From Chryseobacterium nepalense (lineage in GTDB: Bacteria; Bacteroidota; Bacteroidia; Flavobacteriales; Weeksellaceae), in the NCBI RefSeq assembly GCF_023195755.1, contig NZ_CP096203.1:1054001-1118000 (forward strand): a DNA stretch of 64,000 nt. The letters run 5' to 3'. The notes below the pieces were generated by a model. That model saw only the letters and a program-made list of their open reading frames with translations, was not told the origin of the DNA and did no database searches. Position numbers and translations under genes: made by a program. Position 1 is the stretch's first letter. The number at the start of each line of letters is the position of its first letter. Of the stretch, positions 18,508 through 25,771 are shown piece by piece.

Positions 18508-20529
18508 TTATTTAAATCTTTTCTTAAAGTTAAACTTCAGCATATTCATCAGCCCCGGTTCAATAATATCAATTCCCAAACCGAAATTACTGTCCGCCAC
18601 CGTGTGATGATCTGTTCTGAATTTTTCAAATTCATCTTTCGGAATTTCAAGATTCACAAGAGGACTGTATTCTATGTAGGCTGTTGCTCCATTCTTAATT
18701 ACTTTCTTTCGGCTTTTAAAATCAAAATACGGATTGCTAATGCTACTTTCCTGCACCGTGTATTTTTCTTCCGTATCAATCTTTTGGTCGGTGTACAAGT
18801 TGATTTCATATTTCTCACTGTCAAAATTATGCCAGAAAGGAAGATCTTTATGCATATAATCCCGGGCGCTGGCTTTCACCAAATTCCGGTCGAAATACAT
18901 CAGAAAACGGTTATTTTTAGGATCCACATAATATGGATTTTCTATAATGGACTGATACTGAATTTTAAATTCATTCTGTTTTTTGTCATCACTTACGATA
19001 TCTATTACAGCATCTTTAAAAATATTTCTGATATCCGTTCCGTTTCTGTCTCCCGAATAATTAAGGCTGTAAAAAAGGAAATTATTCCAGCTGTCGATCA
19101 CTTCTCTCCTATTTGTGTTTTTAAAATACCTTCTCATGGCATTGGCACGGTTACCTTTATAAGTTGTGGTAAGGGTGAGTTTTCCTATTGTATTCTGAAC
19201 CCGGAAATCTACTTTTTCATCTACACAGAAATAAGGATAGCGGTACGGTTTTCTTTGCTTCAGTTCCTGATCGGGTTTCACTTCCAAATAATGCATGAAA
19301 TAAATGAATCCGCGGTTTTCAAGTGTTCCGAATTCATCACGAATCGTAGCGTCTATAAAAAACTCTTCACCTTTATAATTAATTTTCACAATCGCATGAT
19401 TGAATGTCAGCAAAGAAGGCAGATAATATTTAATATAAAAATCTGTGTGAAAATTTACCAGAACAATAGTGGCCTCCACTCCGATGTAATCCAGAATTAC
19501 CTTTAAGAGAACAGATTTGGCCTTGCAATCGCCTTGTTTATTATCATAAGTTACAGCAGGTTCCTGTGGCTTGTGGCCATTCATCTCATCAGCATTAAAA
19601 ATGTAATAAATATTGTTCTGTACATATTCAATCGCAAACTGGATTTTCTCATCAAGATCCTGTAAAGCATCAAGTTTCTCAATAAGGTTCGGTGCAAAAT
19701 CCTTTAAAGAAGCATTGTTAAAGATTTCCTGATAAATCGGTGCAATATAATTGGAAAGCTCTTTCCAGGTGTTGTCCGTTGCAAAATCTATGAATGGGAA
19801 AATTTCACGGTTAGCATCTACGGGATTGATATAATCAGTCTCTTCAAAAACGAATTTTTCCCCTTTTTCAAGGTAATGTACTTCCGGCTCCTGTACATTG
19901 CCGCTTTCATCCCTGAAAAATGTTTTCTTATAAGCAATTTTTTCACTGCGTTCATTGATGAAGGTAAATTTATAGCTGCCGTAGGCCCAGTAATTATCAG
20001 GACTTACCCAAACGTATTTTGAAAATTCTTTTCTCAGAAAATCGCGTTCGGTAAAGGGTTTCACTCTTGAATCTTCCATAATAAGAATATCATAGAGCCG
20101 GAGATCTTTTATGGTAATATTGATTTTCTTGTTGCTGCTCAGAATCCCTCCGCTGCTGTGATTCTCGCTGTCCAGAACTTTAATTTTCGTATCCGGGATC
20201 TTATCAATCAGAACACCATCTCTTAAAACACTGATGCGGTGAATATGGTAGACTTCATTTTCCTCAACAACGACATCTGAAACAGAAGCTCTTTCAAGAT
20301 TGGCGGGCTCATTTAAAGTGTAGGCCATACAGACATATTCATTGTTTTCCGTATTGCTGGTGTAATACTTTTTATCTAAAAAATAACAAAAATCCTTTCC
20401 TTCATTGTTTTGCTGTCGGGCAAAATCGGAATCCTGTATTCTGTTTATGAGTTCCTGATCATCAATATTTCCAGCCCATTCTTCCGGTTTCCGGATTCTG
20501 TAATTTTCAATTTCGATCTGATTATCCAT
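18508..20529 (-). CDS. DUF3857/transglutaminase-like protein, cytoplasmic or peripheral
   Basis: A 673-residue protein with a beta-rich N-terminal part (about 60-250, DUF3857-like) and a transglutaminase-like core. The catalytic triad is visible: Cys335 in KQGDCKAKSVLL, His378 in LTFNHAIVKI and Asp393 in EEFFIDATIRD. A beta-rich C-terminal domain follows. No signal peptide or membrane helix is seen, unusual for a family often exported. Such proteins are thought to act as proteases or cross-linkers, with no defined partner here. It is convergent with DUF962 and shares the perfect hairpin terminator. The 206-base upstream region is AT-rich with no obvious promoter motif. Confidence 0.85.
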   Translation of the reverse strand: MDNQIEIENYRIRKPEEWAGNIDDQELINRIQDSDFARQQNNEGKDFCYFLDKKYYTSNTENNEYVCMAYTLNEPANLERASVSDVVVEENEVYHIHRISVLRDGVLIDKIPDTKIKVLDSENHSSGGILSSNKKINITIKDLRLYDILIMEDSRVKPFTERDFLRKEFSKYVWVSPDNYWAYGSYKFTFINERSEKIAYKKTFFRDESGNVQEPEVHYLEKGEKFVFEETDYINPVDANREIFPFIDFATDNTWKELSNYIAPIYQEIFNNASLKDFAPNLIEKLDALQDLDEKIQFAIEYVQNNIYYIFNADEMNGHKPQEPAVTYDNKQGDCKAKSVLLKVILDYIGVEATIVLVNFHTDFYIKYYLPSLLTFNHAIVKINYKGEEFFIDATIRDEFGTLENRGFIYFMHYLEVKPDQELKQRKPYRYPYFCVDEKVDFRVQNTIGKLTLTTTYKGNRANAMRRYFKNTNRREVIDSWNNFLFYSLNYSGDRNGTDIRNIFKDAVIDIVSDDKKQNEFKIQYQSIIENPYYVDPKNNRFLMYFDRNLVKASARDYMHKDLPFWHNFDSEKYEINLYTDQKIDTEEKYTVQESSISNPYFDFKSRKKVIKNGATAYIEYSPLVNLEIPKDEFEKFRTDHHTVADSNFGLGIDIIEPGLMNMLKFNFKKRFK

Positions 20530-20701
20530 ATTATATTTTACTAATTGTGTCTTGGTGTATAAATAATAAAAGGTTAAATTAGGTATTTAAAATCTTAAAA
20601 ACAAGACCGGAAAATGTTAAGATAATTTAAAAATGAGGCATAAAAATTGACTTCTCTGCTTTGAAAATTCAACACAGTCTCATCAGGCAGATTTCAAAAA
20701 C

Positions 20702-20730
20702 AAAAAAATAACCTCAGCAAAACTGAGGTT
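20702..20730 (-). terminator. Terminator of the SPFH gene
   Basis: AACCTCAG / CTGAGGTT stem (20710-20717 with 20723-20730). On the minus strand it is followed by a T run, a few bases past the stop codon. Confidence 0.85.
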
Positions 20731-20735
20731 TTATT

Positions 20736-21692
20736 TTAAAGATCGTTATTGTTATTGTTGTGATTATGATCCTTTGGCGGTTTAGGATAATTTCCTTTGG
20801 TAACTTCTCCCACTGTGTTTGCTGCAGTCATCGCTACGACAAGATCATTCAGCATGTTGCTGGCTGCAGTTGGAGAATTAGGCAGAAGCACAAGATTACT
20901 TCTGTTGCTGGAACCTACGGAATGTAAGGTGTCATAATGCTGGGTAACTACAATCAAAGCAGAAGCTTCGTGGGAATTGATTTCCACATTGTTCAGCATT
21001 CTTACGGATTCTTCAAGACCTTTGGCAATTTCCCTTCTCTGGTCTGCAATCCCTTGTCCCTGAAGTTTTTTGGATTCCGCTTCTGCTCTTGCTACGGCAA
21101 CAATCCGGATTCTCTGGGCTTCAGATTCGTATTCTGCCGCGGTTTTCTCTCTTTCTGCCGCGTTGATTCTGTTCATCGCGTGTTTTACCTGTTCATCCGG
21201 ATCAATATCTGTTACTAATGCTTTAATAATATCGTAACCATAACTTTGCATGGCTTCCTGTAATTCTCCTTTTACAGCAATAGCAATATCATCTTTTTTT
21301 ACGAAAACATCATCCAGCTTCAGCTTGGGAACTTCCGCCCTTACCACATCAAAAACATAGGAAGTAATCTGGTTTTCCGGATTTTCGAGGCGATAATACG
21401 CATCTCCCACCTGTGTTCTGATCACCTGATATTGTACTGAAATTTTCATTTTGATAAAAACATTGTCTAATGTTTTGGTATCAATCATCACATCCAGCTG
21501 CTGAATTCTAAGGTTCAGTCTTTTGGCAATCTGATCAATAATCGGCAGCTTAAGATGAAGCCCAGAATGCTTCACGGCCTGGAATTTTCCAAAGCGTTCG
21601 ATGATGGCTGCCGTTTCCTGTTTCACCACAAAGAAGGAAGCAAATAAAATAATTAATCCGATAAAAATAATAGGTACTAAAAAAAGACTCAT
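20736..21692 (-). CDS. SPFH/Band-7 membrane protein (stomatin/QmcA-like)
   Basis: This 318-residue membrane-raft-type protein has an N-terminal anchor helix (MSLFLVPIIFIGLIILFASFF) followed by an SPFH domain. FVVKQETAAIIERFGKFQAVKHSGLHLKLPIIDQI opens the domain (split here: VVKQETAAIIERFGKF, HSGLHLKLPIID), and a long helical coiled-coil part (NAAEREKTAAEYESEAQR, ARAEAESKKLQGQGIADQR) drives oligomerisation. The tail is His/Asn-rich (KDHNHNNNNNDL). The family organises lipid microdomains and protease complexes. No NfeD-type partner is adjacent. Single-gene unit with its own terminator. Confidence 0.93.
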   Translation of the reverse strand: MSLFLVPIIFIGLIILFASFFVVKQETAAIIERFGKFQAVKHSGLHLKLPIIDQIAKRLNLRIQQLDVMIDTKTLDNVFIKMKISVQYQVIRTQVGDAYYRLENPENQITSYVFDVVRAEVPKLKLDDVFVKKDDIAIAVKGELQEAMQSYGYDIIKALVTDIDPDEQVKHAMNRINAAEREKTAAEYESEAQRIRIVAVARAEAESKKLQGQGIADQRREIAKGLEESVRMLNNVEINSHEASALIVVTQHYDTLHSVGSSNRSNLVLLPNSPTAASNMLNDLVVAMTAANTVGEVTKGNYPKPPKDHNHNNNNNDL

Positions 21693-21748
21693 AGTTATAA
21701 TTTTTAATATAAATTTGTATTCTTCATAAAGATATGGTTTTTAGATTT

Positions 21749-21784
21749 AAAAAGAAAACCGGACACTCTATTGCATCCGGTTTT
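21749..21784 (-). terminator. Terminator of the dGTPase gene
   Basis: AAAACCGGA / TCCGGTTTT stem (21755-21763 with 21776-21784), followed on the minus strand by TTCTTTTT. It lies about 35 bases after the stop codon. Confidence 0.82.
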
Positions 21785-21816
21785 AATATATCCTCTCTAC
21801 AGTCGTTATAATAAGA

Positions 21817-23175
21817 TTACATCGTCATACCAATATCAATTCCTTTTATTTTACGGTAGAGATCCGTGGCAAAATTATCCGTCATTCCGGAAACAAAATC
21901 TATTATTCCCAAAACCTTTTGGTAATCGGTTCCGTTTTGATAAACAAATTGCTGCGGAAGGAGTTTTAATGCTTTTTTGTCGTAGGACTTTCTTTCGTCC
22001 TCATGCTTCAGAATAGAAGGAATAAAGTGATCCAAAAGTTCATACATTACGTTATAACCTGCATTTTCGATTTCAACTACGGCTTTATGATTGTATATTT
22101 TCTCAATAGAAAAACTTTCAATATCCTGTAATGTTTTATTCTCGGATTTATAAAGATCCAAAAGCGCTGTATCAAGATTTCCTTCCAGAATTTTATCAAA
22201 GTTTTGTTTATACATTTCCAGCGATTGGTTGATCAGTGCATTAATAACCTTGGCACGAAGGTATGAGATCTGTTCATTTTCATTGGAAATAGAGCTTAGT
22301 TTGGTCTCAATGCGCTTTACATCATCTGATTCGGACTTTACCAGTTCAAAAAAAAGGTTTTTGCAATCGGCGGTAGAAACAATTCCGAGGCGGTGTGCGT
22401 CTTCCATATCAATAATATTGTAGCAGATATCGTCAGCCGCTTCTACCAGCCATACAAAAGGGTGTCTTTTGAAAATATGAGGATCTTCACTTTCTGAAAT
22501 CAGATTGGTTTCTTTAGCAATTTCAAGAAAAATATCTTTTTCATTCTGAAAGAAACCGAATTTTTTACGATGAATAAACCCTTTCTTTTTGGCAATGGCT
22601 TCACAGGGATACTTAGCGATACTTGCCAAAGTTGAAAACGTAAGCTGTATTCCTCCGGCATCTTTTCCCTGCTGTTGCTGCGCCAAAACTCTTATGGCAT
22701 TGGCATTTCCTTCAAAATTCATCAGATCTGCCCATTCTTTTTCATTGAATTTAGGCTTTAGGTCTGTCTCGTTTCTTTCAAAATAGCTTGCAATAGCATC
22801 TTCCCCGGAATGCCCGAATGCAGGATTTCCAACATCATGACAAAGGCACGCCGCGGCAATTACATTTCCTAAATTATGGAGATAAAAATTTTTAGCATCT
22901 TCTGTAAGATCATTTTTATACTGATCGTGAATGAACTCACCCATTACGCTTCCCAGACTTCGGCCCACAGAAGAAACTTCCAGTGAATGCGTAAGGCGGT
23001 TATGTACAAAAACACTTCCCGGCAACGGAAAAACCTGAGTCTTATTCTGAAGTCTCCTGAATGCCGATGAAAATATAATTCGGTCAAAGTCTCTCTGGAA
23101 ATCCGTTCTTGAAGCTTTTGTGTTCGGATTGTTGCCTGTACGCTGATTCGTGAAAATCTGGTTTAAGTTCATCAT
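21817..23175 (-). CDS. dgt: Deoxyguanosinetriphosphate triphosphohydrolase (dGTPase)
   Basis: Dgt hydrolyses dGTP to deoxyguanosine and triphosphate, limiting dNTP pools and acting in DNA replication fidelity and phage defence. The 452 residues carry the HD-domain metal ligands: His63 in HNRLTHSLEV, His113-Asp114 in LCHDVGNPAFGHSGEDA, with His122 nearby. The N-terminal SRTDFQRDFDRIIFSSAFRRL is the classic dGTPase opening. VEAADDICYNIIDMEDAHRLG supplies the last metal Asp. Two adjacent ATG codons (23175 and 23172) are possible starts. Two -7-like boxes lie just upstream. Confidence 0.95.
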   Translation of the reverse strand: MMNLNQIFTNQRTGNNPNTKASRTDFQRDFDRIIFSSAFRRLQNKTQVFPLPGSVFVHNRLTHSLEVSSVGRSLGSVMGEFIHDQYKNDLTEDAKNFYLHNLGNVIAAACLCHDVGNPAFGHSGEDAIASYFERNETDLKPKFNEKEWADLMNFEGNANAIRVLAQQQQGKDAGGIQLTFSTLASIAKYPCEAIAKKKGFIHRKKFGFFQNEKDIFLEIAKETNLISESEDPHIFKRHPFVWLVEAADDICYNIIDMEDAHRLGIVSTADCKNLFFELVKSESDDVKRIETKLSSISNENEQISYLRAKVINALINQSLEMYKQNFDKILEGNLDTALLDLYKSENKTLQDIESFSIEKIYNHKAVVEIENAGYNVMYELLDHFIPSILKHEDERKSYDKKALKLLPQQFVYQNGTDYQKVLGIIDFVSGMTDNFATDLYRKIKGIDIGMTM

Positions 23176-23179
23176 GTGC

Positions 23180-23198
23180 CAAAATTAGCTCAAATTTA
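23180..23198 (-). promoter_or_regulatory. Two tandem -7 boxes upstream of dgt
   Basis: On the minus strand TAAATTTG (23191-23198) and TAATTTTG (23180-23187) both match TAnnTTTG. The second ends four bases before the ATG at 23175, so a transcript from it would be nearly leaderless. No clear -33 element for either. Confidence 0.4.
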
Positions 23199-23305
23199 TT
23201 TTTTTTCCGACACATCCTCATCATTTTTTATCATCTGTTTATATTCTTACAGCTGCTAAAGCTTGTTGTGGCAAAATTATTGTTATCTCGATATAAAATA
23301 AGATC

Positions 23306-24043
23306 ATGCCCGAAGGTCCTTCCATAATTTTAATGAAAGAAAGCATTCAGAAATTTGAAGGCGGAAAAGTTCTTGAAGTTTCCGGAAATGCCAAAATCGA
23401 TAAAGAAATCCTGGTTGGAAAAACGCTGAAAGAAATAAAAACCTTCGGAAAACAAACGTATCTTGTATTTAATGATGTCGCGGTAAGGATTCACCTGCTG
23501 ATGTTCGGTTCTCATAGTGTGGATGAACAGACGAAACCCGACCGGCAGCTAAGGCTGTCTTTACTATTTTCCGGCGGAAGCATTTATTTCTATACCTGCC
23601 ATGTAAAAATGGTGGATTCTGAATTCTTAGCCGGCATTGATTGGGAAGCTGACGTCATGAGTGACAGTTGGAATCCTACAAAAGCATTAAAGAAACTTAA
23701 AGCAAATCCCGAAATGATGGTTTGTGATGCTTTGATGGATCAGGATATTTTTTCCGGAGTCGGAAATATTATTAAAAATGAAGTTTTATTCCGAATTGAG
23801 GTACAGCCCGAAAGCCTTTTAGGCAAAATGCCGGATAAAAAAATAAAAGAACTGATGAAAGAAGCCCGAAATTATAGCTTCGATTTTCTGGAGTGGAAGA
23901 GAGAATTTACGCTTAAGAAACACTGGCTGGCCCACACTAAGAAAATTTGCCCGAAATGCGGCCAAAAATTCATCAAAAGGCAGACAGGTAAAGGAAAAAG
24001 AAGAAGTTTTTTCTGTGAAACCGATCAGCAATTATATCATTAA
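23306..24043 (+). CDS. Nei/Fpg-family DNA glycosylase (endonuclease VIII-like)
   Basis: A base-excision-repair enzyme that removes oxidised bases and nicks the backbone. The 245-residue protein starts MPEGPSI, so after Met removal Pro is the catalytic nucleophile with Glu following. VRIHLLMFGSH holds the conserved helix-two-turn-helix-side segment, and QDIFSGVGNIIKNEVLF is the H2TH DNA-binding motif with the Asn-Glu pair. The C-terminal zinc finger is odd: Cys215, Cys218 and Cys237 are present, but the fourth ligand is Asp240 in FFCETDQ, whereas CxxC is expected. It might still bind zinc, or the finger may be altered. Divergent from dgt. Confidence 0.9.
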   Translation: MPEGPSIILMKESIQKFEGGKVLEVSGNAKIDKEILVGKTLKEIKTFGKQTYLVFNDVAVRIHLLMFGSHSVDEQTKPDRQLRLSLLFSGGSIYFYTCHVKMVDSEFLAGIDWEADVMSDSWNPTKALKKLKANPEMMVCDALMDQDIFSGVGNIIKNEVLFRIEVQPESLLGKMPDKKIKELMKEARNYSFDFLEWKREFTLKKHWLAHTKKICPKCGQKFIKRQTGKGKRRSFFCETDQQLYH

Positions 24044-24516
24044 TTTCTACTTACTTTCTATCTTACACATTTTAAAAATTATATGATTTGTTTTTTATTA
24101 AGCCATGTAAATAACACATTTACAGCAACATTTCATTCTCATATTTTGAAATAATTTTCACCTCTAAAGGATTTAAAAATTAAATTTTGTTCATATTAAA
24201 GTATTTTACTCAAATTTAGGTGATTTAAATCAGGTTTTATTTGAAGCTATGCGACGCATTTCGATTATTAAGTTTTGAAGCTTCAACATCTTCTTTTGAA
24301 AGAATCACAAAAAATTAAATAAAAATTAACAAATTCATAAATTAATTTTCAGTTATATATTAAATATACGTAAACTAATTTTAGCCTAAAAGTTAATTTA
24401 ACACACTTAAAACACTGATATACATCATAATTTTTACTTTCAGATATCATTTTATTGTCGTAATATTGCAATATCAAATCAACAATAATTAATCAAATAA
24501 TTAAAAATACAATAAA
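24044..24516. other. AT-rich gene-free region
   Basis: About 470 bases, strongly AT-rich, with no ORF, no strong hairpin and no repeat. Its right end (24455-24480) contains TAATATTG, one mismatch from the -7 consensus, upstream of the 27-residue ORF. It is probably the promoter region of the following small transcript. Confidence 0.4.
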
Positions 24517-24600
24517 ATGATCGCTTACATCGGAATCGCAACATGTTTAGTAGTTTTTTCTTCTTATTTCGCAACAGTTAAGAGAGAAGAAAGAAACTAA
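24517..24600 (+). CDS. Possible 27-residue membrane peptide
   Basis: ATG at 24517, TAA at 24598. The peptide begins MIAYIGIATCLVVFSSYF (one hydrophobic helix) and ends in a charged tail ATVKREERN. Positive-outside bias and length fit a small single-helix membrane protein. A possible promoter (TAATATTG, near 24460) lies upstream, and the ORF directly precedes a structured RNA candidate. No homologue is recalled. It could instead be a leader peptide or chance ORF. Confidence 0.4.
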   Translation: MIAYIGIATCLVVFSSYFATVKREERN

Positions 24601-24651
24601 TTTAAATTCTGTGGCTAGGAAGCCTAAGAACTCACAAATGAATTATATTGT

Positions 24652-24720
24652 TTATGTTTTCAACTTTTAATGGTTGACTGCTCTTTTACTCAGCGGAGTA
24701 AAAGGGCAACGAAAACATAA
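24652..24720 (+). ncRNA. Rod-shaped structured RNA, candidate 6S-like (6S-Flavo type)
   Basis: TTATGTTTTC (24652-24661) pairs perfectly with GAAAACATAA (24711-24720). Inside, a 13-base-pair stem runs from 24679-24691 to 24696-24708 (core CTTTTACTC/GAGTAAAAG) with loop AGCG. The two helices are joined by an asymmetric bubble (17 bases on the left, 2 on the right). Rod plus large internal bubble is the layout of 6S RNA, and a 6S-Flavo family is known in Flavobacteria; identity is inferred from shape, not from a covariance-model hit. The transcript would probably run from about 24600 to the terminator at 24771-24796. Confidence 0.4.
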
Positions 24721-24770
24721 GGCAACTTACACTAAGGACAATTTTTAATTTTTATAATAGCCGATAAGGT

Positions 24771-24796
24771 CGAACATGTATTTGTTCGGCTTTTTT
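24771..24796 (+). terminator. Terminator between the RNA candidate and the AAA ATPase gene
   Basis: CGAACA / TGTTCG stem (24771-24776 with 24783-24788) extended by GC, then six T. It ends transcripts coming from the small ORF / RNA candidate, 38 bases before the AAA gene start. Confidence 0.75.
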
Positions 24797-24833
24797 GTTG
24801 AATAACCTTTATATTTGCCGGTAAACTCTCCCG

Positions 24834-25556
24834 ATGAACCTCTACAACCTTATTATTCAGGATAAAGAAGAAATAGCGCTCACAGATGTATTCCTTGATG
24901 CATATAATAAGGAACTGATCACACAGCTTATCAAAGAAAACACCTATGCTCCGGAATTACATGAGTACGGACTTCCGGTAAATAATAAAGTACTGCTTCA
25001 GGGAAGTTCAGGCTGCGGAAAAACCATGACCGCAAAAGCGATTGCCCATGAATTGGGTAAAAGCATTATTATTCTTAATTTAAGCAATATTGTTTCTTCA
25101 AGAATCGGGGAAACTTCACAGAATATCAAAATGATTTTTGATAAGGCAGCAAGAGAAAGATCGGTTCTGTTTCTTGATGAGCTGGACCAGATCGGCAAAG
25201 CAAGAGGCAGTGATGACAAAGACGTAGGCGAAATGAGAAGACTGGTGAATACCCTGATTCAGTTGATCGACTATTATCCGGAAAATGCATTGCTGATCTG
25301 CGCTACCAACCATCCTGAAATTATTGACACTGCTTTACTTCGCCGCTTTCAGCTGAAAATTAATTATGAAATGCCTTCCGAAGAATATCTTGATCTGTTT
25401 TATGATAATATTCTCGATAAATTCCCGGAAGATCTTCAAGATATTGTTAGAAAGTACAATATTTCTTTTGCCGAAGCTAAGGATTATGCTTTTACGGTGG
25501 TGAAAGGGAACCTCATCAAGAAGCTTGAAGGTGAGAAAATACAAAACTTTAAGTAA
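24834..25556 (+). CDS. Single-domain AAA ATPase
   Basis: A 240-residue protein with one AAA module: Walker A QGSSGCGKT (about 56-64), Walker B VLFLDELDQI (111-120), sensor ICATNHPEIID (155-165) and arginine finger pair LLRRF (169-172). The body resembles the ATPase domain of FtsH/SpoVK-type proteins, but there is no protease, membrane or zinc domain attached. AAA proteins work as hexamers that remodel or unfold protein partners; the partner is unknown. Only 38 bases separate it from the upstream terminator, so its promoter must lie in or after the hairpin. No other gene follows in the same direction. Confidence 0.85.
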   Translation: MNLYNLIIQDKEEIALTDVFLDAYNKELITQLIKENTYAPELHEYGLPVNNKVLLQGSSGCGKTMTAKAIAHELGKSIIILNLSNIVSSRIGETSQNIKMIFDKAARERSVLFLDELDQIGKARGSDDKDVGEMRRLVNTLIQLIDYYPENALLICATNHPEIIDTALLRRFQLKINYEMPSEEYLDLFYDNILDKFPEDLQDIVRKYNISFAEAKDYAFTVVKGNLIKKLEGEKIQNFK

Positions 25557-25565
25557 TTGTTACAC

Positions 25566-25685
25566 CGTCAGTTCGAGTCTTTTTCGGAGCAAAGCGTAGA
25601 AAAATGTATCGAGAACCGGCGAATGAAAAAGGCTTGTAGGAGTAACTTTTCGATACGATTTTTTCAAAATCTACTCAAAGTGACG
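25566..25685. repeat. MITE-like element: inverted duplication of a 45-bp module
   Basis: Ends CGTCAGTTCGAGT (25566-25578) and ACTCAAAGTGACG (25673-25685) are inverted copies (11 of 13 match). The inner parts also correspond: GTATCGAGAA on the left with TTTTCGATAC on the right. It sits just after the AAA gene stop. Such 'ttcgag...tatcgaaaag' elements are common in Chryseobacterium intergenic regions (from memory). No transposase. Confidence 0.55.
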
Positions 25686-25703
25686 AACACAAAGTTAATC
25701 GAC

Positions 25704-25731
25704 AAAAAAGCCCTTTCATCATTGAAAGGGA
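25704..25731 (-). terminator. Terminator of the T9SS lyase-like gene
   Basis: CCCTTTCA / TGAAAGGG stem (25711-25718 with 25723-25730) followed on the minus strand by CTTTTTTG, about 40 bases past the stop codon. Confidence 0.82.
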
Positions 25732-25771
25732 CTTCTTCTAATATAATATGAATGAACTAAGTATTTTTTTT

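Noticed and set aside
18478..19506. 342-residue plus-strand ORF
   Set aside because: Fully antisense to the transglutaminase-like gene, whose catalytic triad is intact; its amino-acid composition is unnatural (rich in Ile/Phe/His/Arg).
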